Assembly (NCBI GenBank): GCA_021773015.1
Contig: JAJFKW010000001.1
Span: 310,001 to 374,000, forward strand
Direction of reading: 5' to 3'
Length of the DNA stretch: 64,000 nt
Source of the DNA: Woeseia sp.
GTDB taxonomy: Bacteria > Pseudomonadota > Gammaproteobacteria > Steroidobacterales > Woeseiaceae
Shown: positions 45,122-53,708 of the stretch, in pieces
How the letters are laid out: each line of letters starts with the position of its first letter
Numbering within the stretch: the stretch's first letter is position 1
Made by a program: the position numbers and the translations under genes
Notes under the pieces: generated by a model
The model's input: only the letters and a program-made list of their open reading frames with translations
Databases searched by the model: none
Told to the model about the DNA's origin: nothing

Positions 45122-46690
45122 ATGAGCAACTCGCACGTAAAAATCTTCGATACGACACTGAGAGATGGTGAACAGGCTCCTGGCTGTAGTATGACCCTGC
45201 GCGAAAAACTCCGCGTTGCTAAAGCGCTCTCAGAACTTAATGTCGACATTATCGAAGCTGGGTTTCCGGCTGCATCTCCTGGCGACTTCGACGCTGTCAA
45301 GGCGATCGCAGATGAAAATCGCGGTCCGATTATTTGTGGTTTGGCGCGCTGCAATCCGGACGACATTGAAAAAGTCCATGCCGCCGTAAAAGGTGCAGAC
45401 AGCCATCGCATCCATGTATTCGTGGCGACCAGTGCAATTCACCGTGAGCACAAATTGAAAATGGCGAAGGAAGAAATTATTCGTAGCGCGGTGGGCGCAA
45501 TCAAGATGGCGCGCGAGCTATGTGATGACGTCGAGTTTTCACCGGAGGATGCTTCACGAACAGAACTTGCCTATTTGGCGGAAGTTGTCACTGCAGCCAT
45601 TGAAGCAGGTGCAACTACGGTGAACATCCCCGATACAGTGGGCTATACAGTGCCGCATGAATTTCACCAGCTGTTTCGTTACCTCAAAAAACACGTCAAA
45701 AATCTCGACGCCGCAACGCTCAGCGTACACTGTCATGATGATCTCGGGATGGCGGTGGCAAACAGCCTTGCGGCTACCAACGCCGGCGCAAGGCAGGTTG
45801 AATGCACAATCAATGGCATCGGAGAACGTGCAGGAAATTGCTCACTGGAAGAAGTTGTCATGGCGCTGAAAACGCGAGAGGAATTTTTCGGCCTGACAAC
45901 GCAAATTGATTCTACGAGGCTTTACCCGACTTCTCGTTTGGTCGCTGGTATCACCGGTATGCACGTTCCCCGCAACAAAGCGATCGTCGGCGAAAATGCA
46001 TTCGCGCATGAAGCCGGAATCCATCAGCACGGCATGCTTCAACATGCTTCCACATACGAGATTATGAAGCCGGATGACGTCGGCATCAGCAAGTCCAATC
46101 TTGTTCTCGGAAAACACAGCGGGCGCCACGCCTTCCGAAGCCGGGTGCAGGAATTGGGTTTCGACTTAGACGAATTTGAAACCAACCGTGCGTTTCAGGA
46201 ATTCAAGAAACTTGCGGATAAAAAAAAGGATATGTTCGATGGCGACATCGAAGCTATCATCATGAATGCAGATGGTGCGTCCACCGGGCCGTGGATTCTG
46301 CAGGCATTGCAATTTCAATCCGCAACAGATGAAACCGCGTCCGCATCGGTAAAACTCATACACGAAAATGGCACGACCAACGAAATTAGTGCTACGGCCG
46401 ATGGCCCGGTCGAAGCAGCGCTAATGGGATTGGAAAAAGTCACTGGCATCGCTTTGACGTTGCGCAACTTTGAGCTTCGAAGCGCGACCGCCGGCGATGA
46501 CGCCCAGGGGGAAGCAACGGTGACAGCAGACTTTGAAGGCGAGAGCTATCGAGGCCACAGCGCCAGCGTGGATATCGTAGAAGCCGCGACCAGAGCTTAC
46601 CTTGAAGTCATCAATCGCATTCTGCGACGACAGGAACGTGGTGTGTTAAAAAATCGGCAAACTGCGGACGTAAACCAGGCATCCATTTGA
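45122..46690 (+). CDS. leuA: 2-Isopropylmalate synthase
   Basis: A 522-residue enzyme that condenses acetyl-CoA with 2-oxoisovalerate, the first committed leucine step. The TIM-barrel half has F-D-T-T-L-R-D-G-E-Q-A-P-G and the metal-binding H-C-H-D-D-L-G. A C-terminal regulatory domain (from about residue 390, with D-G-P-V-E-A-A) binds leucine for feedback inhibition. The ATG at 45122 has GGGAG upstream; a reading from 45068 adds 18 residues without family support. It lies 89 bp after ilvC. Confidence 0.95.
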   Translation: MSNSHVKIFDTTLRDGEQAPGCSMTLREKLRVAKALSELNVDIIEAGFPAASPGDFDAVKAIADENRGPIICGLARCNPDDIEKVHAAVKGADSHRIHVFVATSAIHREHKLKMAKEEIIRSAVGAIKMARELCDDVEFSPEDASRTELAYLAEVVTAAIEAGATTVNIPDTVGYTVPHEFHQLFRYLKKHVKNLDAATLSVHCHDDLGMAVANSLAATNAGARQVECTINGIGERAGNCSLEEVVMALKTREEFFGLTTQIDSTRLYPTSRLVAGITGMHVPRNKAIVGENAFAHEAGIHQHGMLQHASTYEIMKPDDVGISKSNLVLGKHSGRHAFRSRVQELGFDLDEFETNRAFQEFKKLADKKKDMFDGDIEAIIMNADGASTGPWILQALQFQSATDETASASVKLIHENGTTNEISATADGPVEAALMGLEKVTGIALTLRNFELRSATAGDDAQGEATVTADFEGESYRGHSASVDIVEAATRAYLEVINRILRRQERGVLKNRQTADVNQASI

Positions 46691-46808
46691 ACTGCATCAC
46701 AATTCCGACTGGTCTACCTCTAACGTGGTATGTAATTCTGATGCGTCGCTATATTGCGCTTGTTAAGCTACGCGCTCGTTTAGGTGGACAACAAGTCCGG
46801 AGCAAATA

Positions 46809-47768
46809 ATGAGTTTCAAAGGCGCGAAGTATATTTGGATGAACGGGAAGATGGTTGCATGGGAGCAGGCTTCCGTTCACGTGATGGCACATGCGTTGCA
46901 CTATGGATCATCCGTATTTGAAGGGATCCGAGTGTACAAGACGCCGCAAGGCCCAAAGATTTTCCGCCTAACCGATCATATTCGTAGGCTATTCGACTCC
47001 GCGAAAATATATCGTATGGCCATCCCATACGGCTTCGATGAGTTGATCGCCGTCAGCAAACAAATCATTGATGCAAACGACCTTAACGACGGCGCCTACA
47101 TTCGACCGATTGCCTTTCGCGGTCTAGGAGGCGTCGGCCTCGCTCCGCAACCGGACGATCCCGTTGATGTAGCCATCGCTGCCTGGGAATGGGGCGCATA
47201 CCTTGGTGCCGACGGACTCGAAAAAGGCGTGGATGTTTGCATATCAAGCTGGCAGCGGGTTGCGCCCAACACCGTTCCTGCGCTTGCAAAAGCGGGTGGC
47301 AACTATTTGTCGAGCCAGCTCATCAGCACGGAGGCCAAGCGGCTAGGTTTTGCCGAGGGTATTGCTTTATCCACCGATGGGACGGTTAGCGAAGGCGCTG
47401 GCGAAAATCTATTCGTCATCAAAGACGGGGAAATTATGACGCCGCCGGCGGCGTCATCGATATTGACCGGCATCACCCGAAATACGGTCATGAAACTTGC
47501 TGCACGATTCGGTTATACGGTCAGCGAAAAATCAATCCCGCGAGAGATGCTTTATTTGTCCGATGAAATGTTTTTTACCGGCACTGCCGCGGAAATTACG
47601 CCGATCCGATCTGTCGACCATATTCAAATCGGTACGGGTAAACGCGGACCAATAACCGAATCCATTCAATCCGCATTTTTTGGTTTGTTCAGCGGTGATA
47701 CCGAAGATTCCGATGGATGGCTAGAGAGTGTCGATACCGCACCGGTCGCCGTGGCGAGCGGTTCATAA
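46809..47768 (+). CDS. ilvE: Branched-chain amino acid aminotransferase
   Basis: A 319-residue fold-type IV PLP enzyme that does the last step of valine, leucine and isoleucine synthesis. Family marks are H-A-L-H-Y-G-S-S-V-F-E-G-I-R, the N-Y-L-S-S-Q and E-G-A-G-E-N-L-F segments, and the late T-G-T-A-A-E-I-T-P. GGAG precedes the ATG by about nine bases. Its place between leuA and leuC is unusual. The 118-bp gap before it holds no clear terminator. Confidence 0.95.
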   Translation: MSFKGAKYIWMNGKMVAWEQASVHVMAHALHYGSSVFEGIRVYKTPQGPKIFRLTDHIRRLFDSAKIYRMAIPYGFDELIAVSKQIIDANDLNDGAYIRPIAFRGLGGVGLAPQPDDPVDVAIAAWEWGAYLGADGLEKGVDVCISSWQRVAPNTVPALAKAGGNYLSSQLISTEAKRLGFAEGIALSTDGTVSEGAGENLFVIKDGEIMTPPAASSILTGITRNTVMKLAARFGYTVSEKSIPREMLYLSDEMFFTGTAAEITPIRSVDHIQIGTGKRGPITESIQSAFFGLFSGDTEDSDGWLESVDTAPVAVASGS

Positions 47769-47794
47769 TCTGTAAAGGTTTGATCCGATAAGAC

Positions 47795-49204
47795 ATGAGC
47801 AACACGAAACGTAGGACCCTATACGAAAAAGTCTGGTCGGATCATTTAGTTGTTGATGAATCGCGAGATACTCCGGCGATTCTCTACATCGATCTGCATC
47901 TCATTCACGAGGTGACCACGCCACAAGCATTTTCTGTTTTGCGTAGTCTCGAATTACCGGTAAGACGGCCAGATCTCACTCTGGGGACACTCGACCACTC
48001 TACGCCCACCCTGCCCGTTCGCACTTTCAAGGACTTGCAAATCGCTGGCAACGATGCAGCCAACCAAGTCCGGAAAATGCAGCAAAACTGCCAGGAGTTT
48101 GGCGTTGAACTGCATGATTTTGACAGCATTCACCGCGGAATAGTGCATGTAATTGGCCCCGAACTCGGTGCGACGCAACCGGGTAAAACAATCGTCTGTG
48201 GAGATAGCCACACCAGTACACACGGAGCGTTTGGCGCGCTGGCTTTCGGCATCGGTACAACTGAAGTCGGACACGTACTAGCAACGCAATGCCTATTGCA
48301 GAGAAAAGCGAGGACCTTCGCAGTCGAGATAAGCGGCCAACTAGCACACGGTGTCACTGCCAAGGATGTGGTCCTCGCAATCATTGGCAAAATCGGCGTC
48401 GATGGCGGCACTGGGCACGTTATCGAGTTTTGCGGCGACACTATTCGATCTATGGGAATGGAAAGCAGAATGACAGTCTGCAATATGTCGATCGAGGCAG
48501 GCGCGCGAGCCGGCATGATCGCGCCCGATACAACGACGTTTGAATATCTGAAGGGCCGCGATAACGCCCCCCAGGGCGCCGCATGGAAACGCGCGGTGAA
48601 TCGCTGGCAAGCGCTCGCAAGCGATACCGACGCGGCTTACGATAAAACAGTGAGTTTGTCGGCGAGCGATCTCGCGCCGATGGTCACGTTCGGCACCAAT
48701 CCCGGCATGGTTGTCCCGATTGACGCCGATGTCCCGCATCATGACGGTAGTACGAGTTACAAGAAGGCGCTCGACTATATGCAGTTGGAATCGGGCAAGC
48801 CACTTTCGCAATCGCCGGTAGACGTTGTATTTGTTGGCAGTTGCACCAACTCGCGACTGACCGATCTGCAGGAAGCTGCGAATATACTGGAAGGCCGCAA
48901 AGTTGCCGACGGCGTTAGAATGCTGGTCGTGCCTGGCTCGCAGCAAATAAAGAACGATGCGGAAGCGCTCGGCCTGCACAAAATATTTACAGCCGCCGGT
49001 GCCGAGTGGCGTGAATCTGGTTGCTCAATGTGTCTTGGCATGAATGGCGACACCGTTGGTCAAGGACAGTTGAGCGTTAGCACGAGTAATCGTAATTTCG
49101 AAGGCCGGCAAGGCGTTGGCGCTCGCACGGTGTTGGCGAGTCCGATGACTGCAGCCGCTTCCGCCATAGAAGGCCGCGTTGCGGACCCACGTCGTTACCT
49201 CTGA
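47795..49204 (+). CDS. leuC: 3-Isopropylmalate dehydratase large subunit
   Basis: A 469-residue aconitase-family subunit holding a 4Fe-4S cluster. Cluster cysteines are visible in G-S-C-T-N-S-R and [11 protein letters not shown]. It isomerises 2- to 3-isopropylmalate together with LeuD, whose gene follows directly. Length matches E. coli LeuC (466). Confidence 0.96.
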   Translation: MSNTKRRTLYEKVWSDHLVVDESRDTPAILYIDLHLIHEVTTPQAFSVLRSLELPVRRPDLTLGTLDHSTPTLPVRTFKDLQIAGNDAANQVRKMQQNCQEFGVELHDFDSIHRGIVHVIGPELGATQPGKTIVCGDSHTSTHGAFGALAFGIGTTEVGHVLATQCLLQRKARTFAVEISGQLAHGVTAKDVVLAIIGKIGVDGGTGHVIEFCGDTIRSMGMESRMTVCNMSIEAGARAGMIAPDTTTFEYLKGRDNAPQGAAWKRAVNRWQALASDTDAAYDKTVSLSASDLAPMVTFGTNPGMVVPIDADVPHHDGSTSYKKALDYMQLESGKPLSQSPVDVVFVGSCTNSRLTDLQEAANILEGRKVADGVRMLVVPGSQQIKNDAEALGLHKIFTAAGAEWRESGCSMCLGMNGDTVGQGQLSVSTSNRNFEGRQGVGARTVLASPMTAAASAIEGRVADPRRYL

Positions 49205-49217
49205 TACATCAATTCCA

Positions 49218-49802
49218 ATGAAACCAATAAAAATCCTCACGTCAAATACGGTGATTCTGCCAAGTACTGATATCGACACGGACCAAATAATTCCTGCGCG
49301 ATTTTTGACGACGACAACACGTGAAGGACTCGGAAAACATCTGTTCTCCGAGTGGCGATATTTGAAAGATGGCAGCGACAATCCTGACTTCGCCTTAAAT
49401 GCGCCGGCTGCAAAAGGTAGTGAAATTTTGGTTGCCGGCAATAATTTTGGCTGCGGATCTTCACGGGAGCATGCGCCGTGGGCGTTGCTGGATTTTGGAA
49501 TCAAGGCAGTCATTAGTACCGAAATTGCGGATATTTTTCGTAGCAATTCTTTGAAAAACGGTTTGTTGCCCATCGTCGTGGGCCCGTCGGTTCACGATTG
49601 GCTGCTTGACAACCCAGGCGCGAGTATTTCGATTGACGTGGAAACCTCAAAAATCACCTTGCCGAATAATGAGCAATGCACATATCCAATCGATAGCTTC
49701 GCACGGCACTGCCTTTTAGAGGGCATTGACCAGCTGGGCTTTTTGCAGAATCATATTACCGATATTGAGAAATTCGAAGAAAAGCGATCATGGAAGCCCT
49801 AA
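49218..49802 (+). CDS. leuD: 3-Isopropylmalate dehydratase small subunit
   Basis: A 194-residue swivel-domain subunit with D-I-D-T-D-Q-I-I-P-A-R-F and G-x-N-F-G-C-G-S-S-R-E-H-A-P-W. The ATG at 49218 is 13 bp after the leuC stop and starts like the family; a reading from 49179 overlaps leuC. It is slightly shorter than E. coli LeuD (201). It overlaps leuB by 13 bp. Confidence 0.95.
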   Translation: MKPIKILTSNTVILPSTDIDTDQIIPARFLTTTTREGLGKHLFSEWRYLKDGSDNPDFALNAPAAKGSEILVAGNNFGCGSSREHAPWALLDFGIKAVISTEIADIFRSNSLKNGLLPIVVGPSVHDWLLDNPGASISIDVETSKITLPNNEQCTYPIDSFARHCLLEGIDQLGFLQNHITDIEKFEEKRSWKP

Positions 49803-50851
49803 TTGCCGTACTACCCGGCGATGGAATCGGGCCAGAAGTTGCGCGCGCCGGGAGTGCTGTTTTACAGGCTGTAGCCGACAAATTCGGCCATAAATTCGAG
49901 CTAGTTGAATCAGCGATCGGCGGCGACGCGATCGATCAACATAATGACCCTCTTCCAAAAGATACGATTGCCAAATGTCGAGACAGCAACGCAGTGCTGC
50001 TTGGCGCCGTTGGTGGACCTAAATGGTCAGATCCAAACGCAGAAGTGAGGCCTGAACAAGGTCTACTACGATTGCGCGCGGAATTAGAAGTCTTCGCAAA
50101 CCTCAGGCCAATTCAAATCCATCCAGCGCTGGTTGGTGCATCGCCATTGCGTCCAGAGTTATTGCAAAACGTCGACATGATCGTCGTTCGCGAGCTAACA
50201 GGCGGAATTTATTTCGGCGAGAAAACCCGTGACGAAAACTCAGCCAGCGATCTTTGCGTTTACCACACCCATGAGATCGAGCGCATAGTCCGAGTTGCAG
50301 CAAACTTGGCGGCGCAACGAAAGAATCGACTTTGCTCTGTCGACAAGGCCAATGTACTGGAAACGTCGCGACTGTGGCGTGCGGTGACAGCGCAAGTCGT
50401 TACAGAAGAATTCACAGAGATTGACTTGGAAGTGCTGTTAGTCGATGCGGCGGCTATGCACTTGCTAAGTCGTCCAGCCGACTTCGATGTAATTGTCACC
50501 GAAAATATGTTTGGCGACATTCTTACCGACGAAGCGTCAATGCTCGCCGGCTCACTCGGTATGTTGCCATCCGCGAGTATTGGCAGCGGTACGCGTGGCC
50601 TGTATGAGCCAATACATGGCTCGGCACCGGACATTGCAGGACGAGGCATCGCCAACCCTTGCGGTACCATTGCTAGCGCGGCGTTATTGCTTCGCCACAG
50701 CCTTGGATTGGACGATGAGGCAATTGCTATCGAAGACGCGCTTGCCAAGCTGATCGAAAACGGCGCGCGAACTGCTGACATTGCCACGCCCAACGAAAAG
50801 ACGCTTACAACCGACGAAATGACGGCATCGTTACTGCAAATCCTAAACTAG
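49790..50851 (+). CDS. leuB: 3-Isopropylmalate dehydrogenase
   Basis: A 353-residue NAD-dependent oxidative decarboxylase completing the leucine-specific chain. It has L-P-G-D-G-I-G-P-E-V, R-P-E-Q-G-L-L-R-L-R, the V-R-E-L-T-G-G-I-Y-F-G substrate loop and E-P-I-H-G-S-A-P-D-I-A-G. Last gene of the operon; it ends seven bases before the convergent metB stop. Confidence 0.96.
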   Translation: MEALIAVLPGDGIGPEVARAGSAVLQAVADKFGHKFELVESAIGGDAIDQHNDPLPKDTIAKCRDSNAVLLGAVGGPKWSDPNAEVRPEQGLLRLRAELEVFANLRPIQIHPALVGASPLRPELLQNVDMIVVRELTGGIYFGEKTRDENSASDLCVYHTHEIERIVRVAANLAAQRKNRLCSVDKANVLETSRLWRAVTAQVVTEEFTEIDLEVLLVDAAAMHLLSRPADFDVIVTENMFGDILTDEASMLAGSLGMLPSASIGSGTRGLYEPIHGSAPDIAGRGIANPCGTIASAALLLRHSLGLDDEAIAIEDALAKLIENGARTADIATPNEKTLTTDEMTASLLQILN

Positions 50852-50858
50852 TCGCATT

Positions 50859-52049
50859 TCATGCCACATTTGCCTCAGCCTGCAGACCTGCGACCAAAGC
50901 AACATTCAATGCCCGGCGAACATCCGCCAACAAGTCCTCCCCATGTTCAATACCAACGGATAAACGAATCAGGGTCGACGAAATACCGGCAGTGGCCAGC
51001 GCCTCATCGGACAGTGGCGCATGCGTCATCGTGGCCGGGTGACAAACCAAGCTTTCAACGCCACCAAGCGATTCGGCGAGACAGAAAAGCTCTAAGCTCG
51101 ACAAGAACGATGTCACCGACTGTAAACCCCCTGCCAATTCGAAACTGACCATACCGCCAAATCCAGCTTGCTGCTCGCATGCAATTTGATGCCCCGGATG
51201 AAATTTTAGGCCGGGATAATAGACATGGTTGACTGCAGCATGCTCTTTCAAGAGGTTTGCTACTGCGGCTGCATTTTCCTCGTGTTGGCGAATCCTCGTA
51301 TGGATAGTCCGAATGCCGCGAAGCGTTAAGAAACTATCAAACGGAGCGCCTGTAATGCCCAAGCAATTGGCCCACCAGGAAAGCCGCTCAAATAGATCAT
51401 CATTTACCGCGACCACTGCGCCTCCCACAACGTCGCTATGACCATTGAGATACTTCGTTGTTGAGTGGATAACCAAGTCCGCGCCAAGCGAAATCGGTTG
51501 CTGTAAAACAGGCGACAAAAAAGTATTGTCGACCGCCAATAGCGCACCGACGTCTTTGGCGACCGACGCAATCGCACGAATATCCGTGATGCGCAGTAAC
51601 GGATTGGATGGCGATTCAAGCAGAATTAACGTTGGCTTCAGGGCTCGAATTTCTGCGCTCGCGGAATTGCTGGTCTGATTGACAAACTCCAATCGAAATT
51701 GTCCACGCTCGGCCAATGCACTGAGCAAACGATGGGTACCGCCATAGCAATCATGTGGAGCAACCAGCAAATCCCCGGGACGCAGCAACTGTACAACCAA
51801 AGTGATGGCAGCCATGCCCGACGATGTCACGACACTTCCAACGCCTCCTTCAAGTTGAGCCAGCGCCTCTCCTAATGCGTCACGCGTAGGATTTCCGCTG
51901 CGCGTGTAGTCATACTGACGTTTCTCGCCAAATTCGCGAAAGGTGAAATTTGTCGACAAATGAAGCGGTGGCACAACAGCTCCGTGCTGCTGATCCGATT
52001 CAATTGCAGCGCGAACAGCCGCAGTTGCAGAATTGATTGCTTTTGTCAT
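50859..52049 (-). CDS. metB: Cystathionine gamma-synthase
   Basis: A 396-residue PLP enzyme of the Cys/Met family that joins an activated homoserine ester to cysteine. The PLP lysine lies in I-H-S-T-T-K-Y-L-N-G-H-S-D. The Y-D-Y-T-R-S-G-N-P-T-R and S-S-G-M-A-A-I segments bind cofactor. Close relatives (MetC, MetY, MetZ) cannot be excluded by motif alone, but the S-box riboswitch upstream fits a methionine-biosynthesis role. GGAG precedes the ATG by nine bases. Confidence 0.88.
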   Translation of the reverse strand: MTKAINSATAAVRAAIESDQQHGAVVPPLHLSTNFTFREFGEKRQYDYTRSGNPTRDALGEALAQLEGGVGSVVTSSGMAAITLVVQLLRPGDLLVAPHDCYGGTHRLLSALAERGQFRLEFVNQTSNSASAEIRALKPTLILLESPSNPLLRITDIRAIASVAKDVGALLAVDNTFLSPVLQQPISLGADLVIHSTTKYLNGHSDVVGGAVVAVNDDLFERLSWWANCLGITGAPFDSFLTLRGIRTIHTRIRQHEENAAAVANLLKEHAAVNHVYYPGLKFHPGHQIACEQQAGFGGMVSFELAGGLQSVTSFLSSLELFCLAESLGGVESLVCHPATMTHAPLSDEALATAGISSTLIRLSVGIEHGEDLLADVRRALNVALVAGLQAEANVA

Positions 52050-52052
52050 GGG

Positions 52053-52063
52053 TTGGTCTCCAA
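52053..52063 (-). promoter_or_regulatory. metB ribosome site within a small TTGG/CCAA stem
   Basis: On the minus strand TTGGAGACCAA ends four bases before ATG. The GGAG ribosome site lies within the possible stem. A stem of only 4 bp is weak on its own, but larger upstream pairings could hide the site as part of a translational riboswitch switch. Confidence 0.35.
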
Positions 52064-52176
52064 TGTCCCGATTCTCATATTGCGACCAAATTACGTCGCC
52101 TCATCGGAACCCTGCGGAAACCACAAGGGAAAGTGCCGTACCCTGCGCCACTGAAAATCCAATTGGCGTTGTACTG

Positions 52177-52300
52177 ACACTCATCTATCGGATGCAACAT
52201 TCGATGCACCGCAGGAGTTGGCACCTTTTCAGAATGGTAAGTTCTGAAGGTTGCCCCAGCTTCAATGGGCCTTTCCCTCGGCTGGTCTCGATGAGTTGGC
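52177..52300 (-). promoter_or_regulatory. SAM-I (S-box) riboswitch upstream of metB
   Basis: On the minus strand this 120-nt stretch matches the S-box aptamer. P1 pairs ACTCATC (52296-52290) with GATGAGT (52185-52179). A CCAGC/GCTGG P2 encloses a GAGGGAAAGGCCC loop, followed by GGGGCAACC. A P3 hairpin (TTCAGAA/TTCTGAA) and the segment AAGGTGCCAACTCC complete the conserved core. It lies about 128 nt before the metB ATG. No T-tract terminator follows, so control is probably at translation, lowering MetB synthesis when SAM is plentiful. Confidence 0.93.
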
Positions 52301-52394
52301 GCAAGTTTAATGAGTTTTGCGGCGCCACGTCAAGCAACACCATCGGAGATTGGTACATAAGCGCGTAATTAGGCATTGCACCGTTTGTAATAAT

Positions 52395-52412
52395 GTAATA
52401 ACGTACTATTAC
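52395..52412. promoter_or_regulatory. Palindromic operator in front of the TrpR-like/his operon
   Basis: GTAATA at 52395-52400 and TATTAC at 52407-52412 form an inverted repeat with a 6-bp centre, 22 bp before the TrpR-like gene. TrpR-family proteins bind sites of this style, and a related TrpR-family regulator is predicted to control histidine genes in Xanthomonadales. It is a good candidate for autoregulation plus his-operon control. Confidence 0.6.
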
Positions 52413-52434
52413 GCTACTACAGTGGAATATTCTG

Positions 52435-52749
52435 ATGAAACCGAACCGCCAGGAATCCGCCCGTCAAAAAGCACACGCCGAAACCGCACTAAGCGAAGCT
52501 TTAGTGAGCCTGCAGACTGCGGACGAATGCCGAAATTTCCTCAAGGACTTATGCACACCCGCAGAGCTGCAAGCGCTTGTCGACCGTTGGCAGGTCGTCA
52601 ATATGTTGCAACAGGACCTGCCGTATCGCCAGATTCATGAAATTACGGGCGTCAGCGTGACCACAATTGGCCGCGTCGCCAGATTCGTGAGTGACGGATT
52701 TGGGGGTTACCAGACAGCGCTTGATCGAGCCAGCGATATGGCCGGCTAG
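52435..52749 (+). CDS. TrpR-family regulator (YerC/YecD-like), likely histidine regulator
   Basis: A 104-residue DNA-binding protein of the TrpR superfamily. The helix-turn-helix region is at about residues 58-85 (Y-R-Q-I-H-E-I-T-G-V-S-V-T-T-I-G-R-V). The L-C-T-P-A-E-L segment is typical of YerC/YecD proteins, which differ from TrpR. It lies 33 bp upstream of hisG on the same strand with a palindrome before it, so it probably senses histidine or a pathway signal and represses the operon. The ligand is not established here. Confidence 0.85.
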   Translation: MKPNRQESARQKAHAETALSEALVSLQTADECRNFLKDLCTPAELQALVDRWQVVNMLQQDLPYRQIHEITGVSVTTIGRVARFVSDGFGGYQTALDRASDMAG

Positions 52750-52782
52750 CCGATATTTAGAAGCATTATCAGGACCAGCAGA

Positions 52783-53685
52783 ATGGACTCAACTGAACAA
52801 CGTATCAAAATCGCGATTCAAAAATCTGGGCGGCTGACCGATCACTCGTTGGATTTACTCGAACGCTGCGGGCTCAAATTTACGCAAAGCAAAGACCAGT
52901 TGTTCTGCTATGGGGAGAATATGCCGATCGACTTGTTACTCGTGCGCGACGACGATATTCCTGGGCTAGTCAGCGATGACGTTTGCGACTTGGGTATTGC
53001 AGGATTGAACGTCATCAACGAAAAACGGCTAGGTCTACTCAGTAGTGGCGGTTGCGCCCAATTTCGCCAAGTATTTGCGCTGGACTTCGGACATTGCCGA
53101 CTCGCAATTGCGGCACCTTATGACGTTGCGTACGAAAACGTGGCCTCGCTGCAGGGCTCGAGAATTGCAACGAGCTACGTTCAAACGTTGCGTCACTACC
53201 TAGAGAAAAACAACGTGCAGGCCGACATCGAGTATTTTTCTGGAGCCGTGGAAATTGCGCCGAAACTCGGCAAAGCTGACTTTATTTGTGATTTGGTTTC
53301 TACAGGCAACACGCTAACCGCCAATCAACTGGTCGAAGTCGAAACAGTATTGCAAAGCGAAGCCGTCGTGATACAGACAAGTGCCCCGCTCGCTGAGCAC
53401 AAGCAACAACTCGTAAACAGGATTTTGCAGCGGCTTGACGGCGTTTTGCAGGTTAGAGAAAGCAAATACATTATGTTGCACGCGCCACGATCCGCGCTTG
53501 CCGAAATCGCAGACCTATTACCTGGTTCTGAGTATCCGACCGTAATTCCACTCGATAGCTGCGATGACAAAGTCGCAGTACATGCGGTGTGCCGCGAAAA
53601 CGTATTCTGGGAAACCCTGGAGAACCTCAAAGAGGCCGGCGCCAGCTCGCTTCTAGTATTACCCGTAGAAAAAATGCTGGCGTAG
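52783..53685 (+). CDS. hisG: ATP phosphoribosyltransferase, long form
   Basis: A 300-residue enzyme that starts histidine synthesis by joining ATP with PRPP. It has the N-terminal I-A-I-Q-K-S-G-R-L, the C-D-L-G-I-A-G-L motif and the D-L-V-S-T-G-N-T-L PRPP loop. The C-terminal ACT-like domain (about 225-300) provides feedback by histidine, which marks the long form that needs no HisZ. E. coli HisG has 299 residues. Confidence 0.96.
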   Translation: MDSTEQRIKIAIQKSGRLTDHSLDLLERCGLKFTQSKDQLFCYGENMPIDLLLVRDDDIPGLVSDDVCDLGIAGLNVINEKRLGLLSSGGCAQFRQVFALDFGHCRLAIAAPYDVAYENVASLQGSRIATSYVQTLRHYLEKNNVQADIEYFSGAVEIAPKLGKADFICDLVSTGNTLTANQLVEVETVLQSEAVVIQTSAPLAEHKQQLVNRILQRLDGVLQVRESKYIMLHAPRSALAEIADLLPGSEYPTVIPLDSCDDKVAVHAVCRENVFWETLENLKEAGASSLLVLPVEKMLA

Positions 53686-53708
53686 GGTACTGACAGGTCG
53701 ACTAATAA

